Source of the DNA: JBEBVQ01 sp964527735
Lineage (GTDB): Bacteria > Bacteroidota > Bacteroidia > Chitinophagales > Chitinophagaceae
Direction: 5' to 3'
NCBI GenBank assembly: GCA_964527735.1
Contig: CAZGPG010000001.1
Location: 1 to 64,000 of the forward strand
Length of the DNA stretch: 64,000 bases
Shown here: positions 41,565 through 50,110 of the stretch, piece after piece
Position numbering within the stretch: the first letter of the stretch is position 1
Layout of the letters: each line of letters opens with the position of its first letter
The notes under the pieces: model-generated
Told to the model about the DNA's origin: nothing
Seen by the model: the letters and a program-made list of their open reading frames with translations, nothing else
Databases searched by the model: none
Program-made: the position numbers and the translations under genes

Positions 41565-41608
41565 AATGGTTATGGGTTATGAGACGCTGCCCATAACCCA
41601 TAACCATT
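41565..41608. repeat. 17-bp perfect inverted repeat AATGGTTATGGGTTATG
   Basis: 41565-41581 pairs exactly with 41592-41608 around a 10-base loop. It lies between the DUF2911 gene and the PIG-L gene, both on the minus strand, so it may attenuate or terminate transcription. Confidence 0.8.
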
Positions 41609-41624
41609 GATTTATTGCTGATTA

Positions 41625-42467
41625 TTACTTCCTGATCGCTTTGATCAGTCGGTCATTATTACGGGTATATTCCTGCTCGTATGGAGTGCCTTTCGATAAT
41701 TCTATAGACTTCAGCGCGGCCTGGAGTGCTACCTCTTTATTCCCCATTTTCTGGGCAATAAGTGCTTTCTGGTGGTACAGATAGAATGCTTTGGGATTCT
41801 GCTCAATGGACTTATTTACGTATTCGAGCGCTTTGTCCAGATTTTTGCCGGTTTCAAAATAATAACCAGCGGCGTGATTGTATGGAACGGCCGGCTGGTT
41901 CACTCCTTTCTCGATGAAAGCTGCTATGCGTTCTTCATTGTTCACTTTTACCGGGATGGCAACTTTTGTTTTATCCCAGCTCAGCTCGATGGCGCAGGAG
42001 TTAAACGTGATATTTTCGATATTGATGGTAAAAGTCTGGACGGCGTCTTTCAAGGAACGCGTTTTTACGATCAGGCGTACTACATCATCTTCTGTGTCGT
42101 AGCCTGCAGCGCCCCAGTTGCCTGTGTTTTCATTGATGATCACTTCCCACTGATCTTTGCCGGGAATCGTGTACAGGGAGTATTTGCCTGCTTTTACCGT
42201 TTTGTCTGCAATGATTACATCCTCACCGAAAGTTATTGTGGTAGCTGCATTGGCGCCGGTACGCCATACCTGGCCATAGTTTATGATATCTCCAAAAACG
42301 TTTCTCCCCCTTGCGGAAGGGCGGCTGTAGTTGATCTCAATAAAAGAAGTGGAAAATTCCTGATGTATGATGGATTTGGGGCTTAATGCCGGGAGCTTCA
42401 TGTCCTGAGCAAAGGAGTGGGATATTACTGCTGTCGTCAGCAGCAGGGTGGATAATTGCTTTCTCAT
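41625..42467 (-). CDS. DUF2911 protein with C-terminal TPR
   Basis: 280 residues. A signal peptide (LSTLLLTTAVISHSFAQ) precedes a DUF2911 domain (LSPKSIIHQEFSTSFIEINYSRPSARGR, VWRTGANAATTITFGED, AGKYSLYTIPG). A TPR unit follows (AGYYFETGKNLDKALEYVNKSIEQNP). The family is common in Bacteroidota and predicted to be periplasmic or secreted; its role is unknown. A promoter-like TAAATTGC is about 27 bp upstream. It stands between the bacilliredoxin gene and the PIG-L unit, separated from the latter by an inverted repeat. Confidence 0.9.
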   Translation of the reverse strand: MRKQLSTLLLTTAVISHSFAQDMKLPALSPKSIIHQEFSTSFIEINYSRPSARGRNVFGDIINYGQVWRTGANAATTITFGEDVIIADKTVKAGKYSLYTIPGKDQWEVIINENTGNWGAAGYDTEDDVVRLIVKTRSLKDAVQTFTINIENITFNSCAIELSWDKTKVAIPVKVNNEERIAAFIEKGVNQPAVPYNHAAGYYFETGKNLDKALEYVNKSIEQNPKAFYLYHQKALIAQKMGNKEVALQAALKSIELSKGTPYEQEYTRNNDRLIKAIRK

Positions 42468-42550
42468 AATTGCATGTGTTTTTTATGAGCCGCAATTTAG
42501 CAGTAATGACGGGCATTTAAAAGAAAAAATGGTTATAGTTCTGCAAAATT

Positions 42551-42612
42551 TCAGGAACGAGGGATAAGGGGCGAGGGATGAATGTGTTCTTCACCCCTCA
42601 ATCCTCACCCCT
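42551..42612. repeat. imperfect inverted repeat GAGGGATRAGGGGYGAGG family
   Basis: GGGGCGAGGGATGAA pairs loosely with TTCACCCCTCAATCCTCACCCCT. A related half-copy lies at 15061-15090. It separates the bacilliredoxin and DUF2911 genes. Confidence 0.6.
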
Positions 42613-42615
42613 GCT

Positions 42616-43029
42616 TTAGCAGTATTGGTCAAACGCCTGTATCAGATTGGCGGCAATAGCCTGTGCCGTACGTCCTTCTATCATGTGGCGCTCAATCATA
42701 TGTACCAGTTGGCCATCCTTGAGCAGTGCAATGGCTGGGGAGGATGGCGGGTAGGGCAGCAAATAAGTCCGTGCCTGCTTTACTGCGTCGGTATCATATC
42801 CGGCAAAGCTGGTCGTGAGGTGATCCGGCTTTTTGGATGCATTCTGTACGGCCATTACAACGCCGGGACGTGCCGTGCCTGCGGAGCAGCCGCATACAGA
42901 ATTGATCATTAAAAGTGTGGTGCCGGGTTGCTTAAGCGCCTGGTCCACTTCTTCAGGGGTCAGCAATTCTTTAAAACCTTCGCCGGTCAGTTCGGCCTTC
43001 ATCGGGGCAACTATTTCTGTAGGATACAT
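42616..43029 (-). CDS. BrxA/BrxB-family bacilliredoxin
   Basis: 137 residues, a thioredoxin-fold protein with the redox site NSVCGCSAGTARPG (a CGC motif instead of CxxC). In Firmicutes such proteins remove bacillithiol from mixed disulfides on proteins. Other diagnostic parts are MYPTEIVAPMKAELTGEGF at the start and ALLKDGQLVHMIERHMIEGR near the end. Its presence implies that the organism makes bacillithiol or a related thiol. A perfect promoter -7 element lies 24 bp upstream. Confidence 0.93.
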   Translation of the reverse strand: MYPTEIVAPMKAELTGEGFKELLTPEEVDQALKQPGTTLLMINSVCGCSAGTARPGVVMAVQNASKKPDHLTTSFAGYDTDAVKQARTYLLPYPPSSPAIALLKDGQLVHMIERHMIEGRTAQAIAANLIQAFDQYC

Positions 43030-43053
43030 TGTTAATTATGTTAGTTTTACCTG

Positions 43054-43061
43054 CAAAAATA
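43054..43061 (-). promoter_or_regulatory. promoter -7 element TATTTTTG for the bacilliredoxin gene
   Basis: Perfect TAnnTTTG on the minus strand in the divergent gap between the bacilliredoxin gene and hutG. Confidence 0.6.
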
Positions 43062-43118
43062 CGACATTACCGGCGGTGATGTGTATATAACCGTATAACG
43101 AAAAATAATCCACCGGAG

Positions 43119-44108
43119 ATGGAACCCCTCAAGTTGTTGTCTGCTGCGGATCTGGCAGCCCTGATTACAACCCGCCCCGGCGAAACAAAGCTCGGTGAGC
43201 AGGTGCGCACAGTAGCACATCCGGACGAGATCTCCGGGTGTAGTGCCCGGTTTGTGCTGCTGGGAATCCCTGAAGATATCGGTGTCCGCGCCAACCTCGG
43301 TGTGGGCGGCGCAGCCTCTGCCTGGGAGCCGTCGTTTAAGGCATTACTGAACGTGCAGGCGACAGACCGGTTGACCGGCCGGGAATTGCTTGTACTGGGC
43401 GCGTTTGACTTCAGCAGCCTCACTGCAAAAGCCGGAGATGTGGAAGATTTACGTGCACGGACGGCAATAATCGATGATGCGGTGGCGCCGGTTATCGAAA
43501 AAATAGTACAGGCCGGCAAGGTGCCGGTAGTGATCGGCGGCGGACATAATAATGCGTACCCCCTCATCAAAGGAGCTGTCCGGGCCACGGGAAAAATGAT
43601 TCATTGCATTAACCTGGATGCGCACAGTGATTACCGGGCAGCAGAAGGCCGACACAGCGGTAACGGCTTCCGTTATGCCCGTCGGGAGGGTTTTCTTGAC
43701 CGGTATGCGGTGGTAGGGCTGCATGAAAATTATAACAGCCGGGAGATTGTTGCGGAAATAAGCCAGGATCCTGCCATACATCATTCATTTTACGAAGATA
43801 TCTTTATCAGAGAGCAGCAGACATTCCGACAGGCTGTTACAGCAGCTATCCGGCATACGGAAGGTGCACCCTGCGGCATAGAGCTGGATCTCGATTGTAT
43901 TGCCGGAGTATTATCGAGCGCGGCAACGCCATGCGGTATCAATACGCTGCAGGCGCGGCAGTATGTGAGTTGGTGCGCTGCTGAAACAGAGGCGGCTTAT
44001 CTGCATATCACAGAAGGGGCCGTCCGCCTGCAAGACGGCCGTACGGATGCATCTACCGCCAAGCTGATCGCCTACCTGGTAACCGATTTCTTAAAAGCCG
44101 CGCACTAA
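43119..44108 (+). CDS. hutG: formimidoylglutamase / arginase-family ureohydrolase
   Basis: 329 residues. The binuclear manganese site of ureohydrolases is visible: GGGHNNAYP, INLDAHSDYR and GIELDLDCI. RHSGNGFRYA and VVGLHENYNSRE are typical of the Bacteroidota HutG branch, which hydrolyses formiminoglutamate in histidine breakdown. No other hut gene is present, so agmatinase- or arginase-type activity remains possible. The 3' end overlaps the convergent TrmH-like gene by 18 bp with no terminator between them. Confidence 0.85.
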   Translation: MEPLKLLSAADLAALITTRPGETKLGEQVRTVAHPDEISGCSARFVLLGIPEDIGVRANLGVGGAASAWEPSFKALLNVQATDRLTGRELLVLGAFDFSSLTAKAGDVEDLRARTAIIDDAVAPVIEKIVQAGKVPVVIGGGHNNAYPLIKGAVRATGKMIHCINLDAHSDYRAAEGRHSGNGFRYARREGFLDRYAVVGLHENYNSREIVAEISQDPAIHHSFYEDIFIREQQTFRQAVTAAIRHTEGAPCGIELDLDCIAGVLSSAATPCGINTLQARQYVSWCAAETEAAYLHITEGAVRLQDGRTDASTAKLIAYLVTDFLKAAH

Positions 44109-44618
44109 TTCCCAAAGCACTACCCCCAGACTCACAGATATATTCAACGAATGTTTGCTGCCCCATTGAGGGATTTCGATACAGGCATCTGCCTGTGCTA
44201 ATACATCATTGTGCACACCATTCACCTCATTGCCAAAAACGATCGCCAGAGGGTCAGCGCCGTTCCATTGAAAGGTATGTAAAGGAGTGCTGTTGTGCGC
44301 CTGTTCTACGCCGATGATACGGAAGCCATTTGCCTTTGCCGTATTTACTGCCGTTACAGTATCCGGGAAATGTTGCCAGGGCACGGTTTCGGTGGCCCCC
44401 AGCGCCGTTTTGTGGATGTCGCGGTGCGGAGGGACAGGGGTATAGCCGCAGAGCCACAGGGCCTGTGCCAGGAATGCATCGCAGGTGCGGAATGCGGATC
44501 CTACATTGTGCATGCTGCGTACATCGTCGAGGATGATGATGAGCGGACGTCGTGTGTCTTGTTTTGTTTCCGAAGGGGTCTTGCGGCCAAGCTCCTCCAT
44601 CGTCTTTTTTACAAACAT
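44091..44618 (-). CDS. TrmH/SpoU-family RNA 2'-O-methyltransferase
   Basis: 175 residues. SPOUT-fold methylase with motif 1 LDDVRSMHNVGSAFRTCDAF, motif 2 LAIVFGNEVNGV and motif 3 IPQWGSKHSLNISVSLGVVLWE, the AdoMet-binding knot. No N-terminal RNA-binding extension is present, as in TrmL-sized members. The target RNA is not clear from sequence. I chose the ATG at 44618; a longer frame from 44657 would be translated from a REP-like element. TATCTTGC ends only 3 bases upstream of this ATG, so the transcript may be nearly leaderless. Confidence 0.9.
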   Translation of the reverse strand: MFVKKTMEELGRKTPSETKQDTRRPLIIILDDVRSMHNVGSAFRTCDAFLAQALWLCGYTPVPPHRDIHKTALGATETVPWQHFPDTVTAVNTAKANGFRIIGVEQAHNSTPLHTFQWNGADPLAIVFGNEVNGVHNDVLAQADACIEIPQWGSKHSLNISVSLGVVLWELVRGF

Positions 44619-44627
44619 GCTGCAAGA

Positions 44628-44654
44628 TAGGGGTGAATCATTATTCGCCCCTAC
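44628..44654 (-). repeat. REP-like element GTAGGGGCGAATAATGATTCACCCC in the trmH-rfbF gap
   Basis: Minus-strand GTAG foot and hairpin with one G:T-type mismatch in the arms. It lies between the divergent promoters of the TrmH-like gene and rfbF. Confidence 0.82.
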
Positions 44655-44666
44655 CATCTAAATGAT

Positions 44667-44674
44667 TATTTTTG
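44667..44674 (+). promoter_or_regulatory. promoter -7 element TATTTTTG for rfbF
   Basis: Perfect TAnnTTTG, 29 bp before the rfbF ATG, directly downstream of a REP-like element. Confidence 0.6.
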
Positions 44675-44703
44675 TCCGTTGCTTATAACAATATCGTATC
44701 CTG

Positions 44704-45477
44704 ATGAAAGTAGTTTTATTTGCCGGCGGGCGAGGCACGCGCATCTCCGAAGAGTCCTCATTACGCCCCAAGCCTATGATTGAGATTGGCGGAAAACCGA
44801 TCCTGTGGCATATCATGAAGATCTATGCGGCTTACGGCCATACAGAGTTTATTGTGTGTCTTGGCTATCGCGGCTGGATGATCAAGGAGTATTTTGTAAA
44901 CTACTTCATGCATAATGCAGATGTAACCGTTGATCTGTCTGATAATTCATTAGAAGTACATAATAATTTTGCCGAGCCGTTTAAAATATCCCTGATCGAA
45001 ACCGGGCTGGATACGATGACGGCCGGCCGGCTGAAGCGGGTATTGCCTTATGTGAATAATGAAACGTTTATGCTCACTTATGGAGATGGTGTCGCGGATA
45101 TAGATATGAACGAATTGCTCCGTTTTCATAAAGAATCGGGCAAGATATGCACGATGACCGCGATACAGGCCACCAGCCGTTTCGGTGTCATCAGTATGCA
45201 GGAAAACGGCACAATCAACAGCTTCGAAGAAAAGCCCGCCGACAGCGGTACCTGGATCAACGGTGGCTTTTTTGTGGTCGGGCCGGAGATAGCAGATTAT
45301 TTGCATAATGATGCCGATCTGGTGATGTGGGAGCAACAGCCATTAAATGATCTGGCGCAAGACAGCCAGATAGCGGCATATCGCCATCATGGTTTCTGGA
45401 AGTGCATGGATACGCTGCGTGATAAGGAAGAACTGGAGCATTTGTGGTTACATAAGCCGTTGTGGAAGAAATGGTAA
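44704..45477 (+). CDS. rfbF: glucose-1-phosphate cytidylyltransferase
   Basis: 257 residues. It makes CDP-glucose from CTP and glucose-1-phosphate. The nucleotide site reads VVLFAGGRGTRISEESSLRPKPMIEIGG, and downstream motifs include VCLGYRGWMIKEYF, MLTYGDGVADID and INGGFFVVGPE. It is the first gene of a three-gene CDP-sugar set with rfbG and an RfbC-like epimerase. Inverted repeats lie in both gaps of the set. Confidence 0.96.
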   Translation: MKVVLFAGGRGTRISEESSLRPKPMIEIGGKPILWHIMKIYAAYGHTEFIVCLGYRGWMIKEYFVNYFMHNADVTVDLSDNSLEVHNNFAEPFKISLIETGLDTMTAGRLKRVLPYVNNETFMLTYGDGVADIDMNELLRFHKESGKICTMTAIQATSRFGVISMQENGTINSFEEKPADSGTWINGGFFVVGPEIADYLHNDADLVMWEQQPLNDLAQDSQIAAYRHHGFWKCMDTLRDKEELEHLWLHKPLWKKW

Positions 45478-45483
45478 ACATGT

Positions 45484-45559
45484 AATTTGAAAATTTGAAA
45501 ATGCCCACGTTATCGCAATCATTCATGCTCAAATTCCCGAATTTTCAAATTTTCAAATT
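45484..45559. repeat. 19-bp perfect inverted repeat AATTTGAAAATTTGAAAAT
   Basis: 45484-45502 pairs with 45541-45559 across a 38-base loop in the rfbF-rfbG gap. A fragment (GAATTTTCAAATTCC) occurs at 59060-59074. Confidence 0.85.
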
Positions 45560-45565
45560 GAAATA

Positions 45566-46645
45566 ATGACAGCCTCATATTTAAAACAAACATTCAAAGG
45601 AAAGCGCGTATTCCTCACCGGGCACACGGGTTTCAAAGGTGCGTGGTTACTGCAGATATTAAATTGGCTGGGCGCTGATGTGAAGGGCTATTCGCTGGCG
45701 CCTGAAAATGATCATGACCTCTATTACAAAATTAATGGTGATGGCTTATGCTATGCTTCGGTGCTGGCCGATCTGCGGGATCTGCACCAGTTGAAGGGGG
45801 AGATGGTGCGCTTTGAGCCGCACTTTGTCTTTCACCTGGCAGCGCAGTCGCTGGTACGGCGCAGCTATGAATATCCTGTAGAGACGTTTGCCGTAAATAC
45901 GATCGGTACCGTACATGTGCTGGAGGCCATGCGTGCATTGACACAGCCGGCAGTGGGGTTGATGATCACGACCGACAAGGTGTATGAAAACCCCGAAAGA
46001 GGCACGCCGTTTACAGAAGACGACAAGCTGGGGGGATACGATCCTTATTCGGCCAGTAAGGCGGCTGCGGAAATTGTGGTTTCTTCCTATACCCGTTCCT
46101 TCTTTAGTCCGGATCAGTATGATAAGCATCATAAGACGATTGCATCGGTACGTGCGGGTAATGTGATTGGCGGCGGGGATTATGCAGAAGACCGGATCAT
46201 TCCTGATATTGTTCGTGCATTGGATTGCGGGGAAACGGTAAAGTTGCGTAATCCTCAGTCGGTGCGCCCCTGGCAGCATGTGCTGGAGCCGCTCGGCGGA
46301 TATTTGTTGCTGGCCGCCAAAATGAATGAAGATCCGGCAAGGTATACCGGGGCCTATAATTTCGGGCCGGAGCAGCATGACGAAAAGACCGTTGAGGAAC
46401 TGACACAGATATTCCTCGAAGCCTATGGCAATAACGGCACTTACGAAACCGCGCCGGACACCAATGCGCCCCATGAGGCCAGGCTGCTGCTGCTCGACAG
46501 CGATAAGGCAAAGAGCACACTTGGATGGCATCCTTCACTTGATGCTGCTGCAGCCATCCGCTGGACTGCCGAATGGTATGCAGATAAAACGAGGACTGCG
46601 GCGGATAAATGTATGCGGCAGATAGAGGCATATTTTATTAATTAG
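45566..46645 (+). CDS. rfbG: CDP-glucose 4,6-dehydratase
   Basis: 359 residues. SDR-type enzyme converting CDP-glucose to CDP-4-keto-6-deoxyglucose. NAD site FLTGHTGFKGAWLLQILNWLG, catalytic YxxxK in DPYSASKAAAEIVVSSY and substrate region SVRPWQHVLEPLGGYLLLA are clear. It acts directly after RfbF. In the next gap an ATTAGCTAAT inverted repeat separates it from the epimerase gene. The rfbH dehydrase for 3,6-dideoxy sugars is missing from the cluster. Confidence 0.96.
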   Translation: MTASYLKQTFKGKRVFLTGHTGFKGAWLLQILNWLGADVKGYSLAPENDHDLYYKINGDGLCYASVLADLRDLHQLKGEMVRFEPHFVFHLAAQSLVRRSYEYPVETFAVNTIGTVHVLEAMRALTQPAVGLMITTDKVYENPERGTPFTEDDKLGGYDPYSASKAAAEIVVSSYTRSFFSPDQYDKHHKTIASVRAGNVIGGGDYAEDRIIPDIVRALDCGETVKLRNPQSVRPWQHVLEPLGGYLLLAAKMNEDPARYTGAYNFGPEQHDEKTVEELTQIFLEAYGNNGTYETAPDTNAPHEARLLLLDSDKAKSTLGWHPSLDAAAAIRWTAEWYADKTRTAADKCMRQIEAYFIN

Positions 46646-46727
46646 CTAATGAGATAATTAGCCGGTTAGTAAATTATTATTCGCGATAAATCATTAGTTA
46701 ATCAGCACATCAGCTGATTAGCTAATT
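46640..46727. repeat. imperfect inverted repeat, AATTAGCTAAT family
   Basis: AATTAGCTAAT at 46640-46650 pairs with ATTAGCTAATT at 46717-46727, with more partial pairing inside. The left arm includes the rfbG stop codon. The same family is found at 53886-53970. Confidence 0.75.
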
Positions 46728-46748
46728 GTTAATACATAACCTGGAATT

Positions 46749-47288
46749 ATGATTTTTAAACCATCTTTATTAGAAGGCGCACTGGTGCTGGATTTGCCGG
46801 CCTTTACGGATGAGCGTGGGTTATTTGTGAAAACATTTCATGAAACCATGTTTCGTGAGGCGGGGATCGGATTTACACTACGTGAGAGTTATTTTTCTCA
46901 TTCCGTAAAGGACGTGATCCGTGGTATGCATTTTCAGTTGCCGCCGTATCAGCATAGCAAGATCGTCTTTTGCCCGCAGGGCGCGATCCTGGATGTGATC
47001 GTTGATCTCCGGAAGGAATCGCCGACTTATGGGCAATACGATGCGCGGGAATTATCTTCTGCAAATCATAAGGCTTTTTACATGCCTGAGGGTTTTGCGC
47101 ATGGTTTCAAATCGCTGACGGATGATGCGATCACTTATTATCTTGTATCATCTGAATATAATCGGGAGCACGATACCGGCATCCGCTATGACAGCTTCGG
47201 TCTTGATTGGGAGGTGCCATCGCCGGTCATGTCTCCCCGCGACCGCTCATTTATTGCGCTGGAGGATTTTGAGAGCCCGTTTGTATAA
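46749..47288 (+). CDS. rfbC: dTDP-4-dehydrorhamnose 3,5-epimerase-family protein
   Basis: 179 residues of RmlC type, a cupin that epimerises 4-keto-6-deoxy sugar nucleotides. The catalytic His lies in VIRGMHFQLPPYQHSK, and AILDVIVDLRKESPTYG and MPEGFAHGFKSL follow. Because the genes before it make CDP-4-keto-6-deoxyglucose, this enzyme may act on the CDP sugar rather than on dTDP-4-keto-rhamnose. No rmlA, rmlB or rmlD is present here. The gene ends 16 bp before the convergent NarL-type regulator. Confidence 0.9.
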   Translation: MIFKPSLLEGALVLDLPAFTDERGLFVKTFHETMFREAGIGFTLRESYFSHSVKDVIRGMHFQLPPYQHSKIVFCPQGAILDVIVDLRKESPTYGQYDARELSSANHKAFYMPEGFAHGFKSLTDDAITYYLVSSEYNREHDTGIRYDSFGLDWEVPSPVMSPRDRSFIALEDFESPFV

Positions 47289-47304
47289 CGATCCCGCCTG
47301 CATT

Positions 47305-47973
47305 TTATACCAGCCCGAATTCCACAGCCGCTTTCAACAATCCCAACGGGCTTTTGGCTCCGACTTTTCGCATCAGATTGAAACGGTGACGCTCAACAGT
47401 CCGTACGCTGAGAAACAGTTTTTCGGCAATTTCCTGATTACTATTGTCCTGTAGTACCAGATTTAAAACGTCCTTTTCCCGTTTTGTCAATTGGATATTG
47501 TTCCGGTCCGGGGTCTGGTCTGCGAGTTGTTTTTTATAAAAAACAGCCTCATCAAAAACCTTTTCTTTTAACTGAGGTTCAATAAATTCCTGTCCCCGGG
47601 ATACATTCCGGATGGCTGTAATCATGGTCTCCTGATCTGTATTTTTGAGCAGGTAACCTTTACATCCGTTTCTCAGCATGGCTTTTACAGATGCCGGTGT
47701 ATCGAGGCTGGTAAGCGCAATGATGTTTACTTCAGGGTAATCCTGATTTACGGTTGCGGCTATGTCTTTTCCGTTGATGTCAGGAAGCAGGATGTCCAGC
47801 AGAAGAATGTCCGGCCGGCTGATTTTTAACTGTTCGAGTAATGCAGCGCCTGTGTTGAAAGTGCCTGTTATCTGCACATCAGGATATGGTTGCAGCAGAT
47901 TCATCACCCCTGCTACTGCAAGCGGGTGGTCGTCGGTAATGAAAATGTGTATTGTTTTCCTGTGTTCCTGCAT
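47305..47973 (-). CDS. NarL/LuxR-type response regulator
   Basis: 222 residues. The receiver domain (residues 8-125) has FITDDHPL and phospho-acceptor Asp in DILLLDILLPDINGKD. A LuxR-type helix-turn-helix at about 155-215 contains LTKREKDVLNLVLQDNSNQEIAEKL and SVRTVERHRFNLMRKVG. It is encoded 11 bp downstream of its probable kinase and convergent with rfbC. Target genes are not visible. Confidence 0.94.
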   Translation of the reverse strand: MQEHRKTIHIFITDDHPLAVAGVMNLLQPYPDVQITGTFNTGAALLEQLKISRPDILLLDILLPDINGKDIAATVNQDYPEVNIIALTSLDTPASVKAMLRNGCKGYLLKNTDQETMITAIRNVSRGQEFIEPQLKEKVFDEAVFYKKQLADQTPDRNNIQLTKREKDVLNLVLQDNSNQEIAEKLFLSVRTVERHRFNLMRKVGAKSPLGLLKAAVEFGLV

Positions 47974-47984
47974 AACGTACTAAA

Positions 47985-49958
47985 TTAGGTGATTTGGCTG
48001 AGTTTTTCAGGGACTGTTTGATCCAGTTGTTTCAGATTGAATTCCAGGCTGATGCTCGTACCGCTATCTCCGCTGCTGATGTGCATTTGCCCGTTCAGAT
48101 GTTTGACCCTTGTGGCAATGTTTTTCAGTCCCATGCCCTTATGCGACGTGTTTGTGTCCATCCCTTTTCCGTTGTCTTCCACTTCGATGCCCAGGTGATC
48201 GTCGTTGTAGCTGATTTGTACCAGCGCGTGTGTAGCTTCGGCATGTTTGATGATATTTTGCACCAGCTCCTGTACGATACGGTAAATGGCAATTTCAATC
48301 TGTATGTCAAAACGGGGGATTTCATCCATTTGTTCATATTTCAGATGAAAGGGGAGCTCCGCTTGCAGGCTTTTGCAGAAATAATATAAAGCTTCTGCCA
48401 ATCCGCCTTCCAGCAACATGTCGGGCATCAGGTGATGCGCCACATTTCTCAACGTTTGCGTAGCCGTATTTAATTGTTCGATATGCGGGAGTAACTGTTC
48501 CTTTTCGATGTACCGGTCAGGTTTGCCGGCGAGTGCCGACAGGTTCATTTTTACGACAGAGAACTGTATCATTACACCATCATGGAGATCGCGGGCTATA
48601 CGGTTTCGTTCTTTTTCTTCAGTTTGCAGAATAGCCCGGAACTCGTTCAATTGCTGCTGGCGAAGCATTTGGCGCATGTTTGCATCTTTTAAGGCCTGTT
48701 TATTACGGTAGTATTTCCTAAGCAGGAAAATAATGGCACAGGCGGTAAGCAGCCCGGAAATAATGATGCCCATCCATATGTTACGGGTGTTTAATTCCTG
48801 TTCCTTCAGCTCAATGATCAGCTGTTTTTCCTTAATCTCTTTGTCTTTAATAGCAGACCGGAACCGGGCTTCCAGGTGCTGGGCATTTCTGGTCTGATTG
48901 TAGTTGTGAATACTGTCGGAGATTATCGATACCTGCTGTTGATGGTAATAGGCGCTGTCGTAATCTGACCTGGCCGCATAAAGCCCCGCAAGGCGCATAT
49001 GGGCCTCCATCATATTTTGTAGCAGGCCGGTGCTGCGCGATACCTCCAGGGCATGCTGCAGATAGTAGTGTGCGAGCTCCGGATTGCCTGTTTTTGAATA
49101 GGCGATTCCGAGGGTAACAGCAGCCTCACTGGCATGATCAGGATGGAGTGGAAGTCCGGATGTAGCAGCCTGCTTCAGATAGTAAATGGCCAGCTCTGGC
49201 TGGTTACGATGCAGCGCCAGATCCGCTAATCCCTTATATGCAAGGTGTCTGGTGTATTTTGCTTTAATGATCCTGGCTTCAGCTAGTGCCAGCTTATAAT
49301 AAGTGGCGGCGCTGTCCCATATCTGTTTACCCTGGTAGGCGTCGCCGATGTGTGTATAGAGCAAAGCCTGTACGGCAAAGTTGCCGCTATGCCAGGCCCG
49401 GGTAATGCCTTTCTGCAAATAAAATAATGCTTCATCGTATCGGCCTGCGTGGTTTAACAGGTAGCCGACATTTGTATAGATCGCCTCAGCCGGGAATGCT
49501 GCTTCGGGATGTTGCTCGCTTGCTGCAATCGTCATCCCGTAATGTTTAAGAGCCTCATCCTGATTCCCCCAGTTAGCATAAGTGGAGGCAAGGTTGTTAT
49601 ACAGGAAGGGTAGTGATTGCCCGCTGTCGGGCAACTGCCGGGCAAACTGTATGGCCTGTTTCAGGTAATGAACCGACTTGTGGAAGTTGCCCAGCTCGGC
49701 TTCCACATTTCCCAGCCCGTTCAGGCTGCGTGTGATGCCTGTATGGTAACGGATCTGGCGGCTTATCTGGAATATTGTACGGAAGAGCGTATGGGCGCTG
49801 TCCAGCTTTCGTACATATACATATGCTTTGGCGGTGTCTATCATACGGTTGATGTCCGCGGTATCATTGCCGGGCCGGTAATCTTCATATTGTGCACCCA
49901 CCCGCTGTGTGATTACCAGACATAAGCCCATCCATAACAAACAACATCGAAAAAGCAT
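47985..49958 (-). CDS. TPR-containing sensor histidine kinase (NarX/HisKA_3 type)
   Basis: 657 residues. A signal-like N-terminus (LLWMGLCLVITQRVGAQ) precedes about seven TPR units (HTLFRTIFQISRQIRYHTGIT to YDSAYYHQQQVS) that probably lie in the periplasm. Then a membrane helix (IWMGIIISGLLTACAIIFLL), a HisKA_3 domain with the phospho-His in RIARDLHDGVMIQFSVVKMN and an HATPase (NIIKHAEATHALVQI, VEDNGKGMD, KGMGLKNI). It pairs with the NarL-type regulator directly downstream. The signal is unknown. Confidence 0.93.
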   Translation of the reverse strand: MLFRCCLLWMGLCLVITQRVGAQYEDYRPGNDTADINRMIDTAKAYVYVRKLDSAHTLFRTIFQISRQIRYHTGITRSLNGLGNVEAELGNFHKSVHYLKQAIQFARQLPDSGQSLPFLYNNLASTYANWGNQDEALKHYGMTIAASEQHPEAAFPAEAIYTNVGYLLNHAGRYDEALFYLQKGITRAWHSGNFAVQALLYTHIGDAYQGKQIWDSAATYYKLALAEARIIKAKYTRHLAYKGLADLALHRNQPELAIYYLKQAATSGLPLHPDHASEAAVTLGIAYSKTGNPELAHYYLQHALEVSRSTGLLQNMMEAHMRLAGLYAARSDYDSAYYHQQQVSIISDSIHNYNQTRNAQHLEARFRSAIKDKEIKEKQLIIELKEQELNTRNIWMGIIISGLLTACAIIFLLRKYYRNKQALKDANMRQMLRQQQLNEFRAILQTEEKERNRIARDLHDGVMIQFSVVKMNLSALAGKPDRYIEKEQLLPHIEQLNTATQTLRNVAHHLMPDMLLEGGLAEALYYFCKSLQAELPFHLKYEQMDEIPRFDIQIEIAIYRIVQELVQNIIKHAEATHALVQISYNDDHLGIEVEDNGKGMDTNTSHKGMGLKNIATRVKHLNGQMHISSGDSGTSISLEFNLKQLDQTVPEKLSQIT

Positions 49959-50084
49959 GTATCTAAGTTATAACGAAACTGCTTACGTAGTTGTCATCTG
50001 CCTGTATAACCCGGGAAATTGCGTATTGCTACGCAATTTTGAAAATTGGGTAGCATCGCGCTAACGTCCGGTAATCTTGTTGGG

Positions 50085-50092
50085 TAAATTTG
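50085..50092 (+). promoter_or_regulatory. promoter -7 element TAAATTTG for the SBBP protein
   Basis: Perfect TAnnTTTG 18 bp before the chosen ATG at 50111, which excludes the TTG at 50090 as the start. Confidence 0.6.
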
Positions 50093-50110
50093 TATAAAAC
50101 GTATTGGATT

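Noticed and set aside
39042..43029. PIG-L deacetylase as the bacillithiol enzyme BshB because a bacilliredoxin gene is nearby
   Set aside because: This PIG-L protein has a signal peptide and is over 800 residues, whereas BshB is cytosolic and about 230 residues. The genes are in separate units.
46749..47288. dTDP-rhamnose pathway membership of the RfbC-like gene
   Set aside because: No rmlA, rmlB or rmlD lies nearby, and the preceding genes are CDP-specific, so I did not annotate a rhamnose operon.
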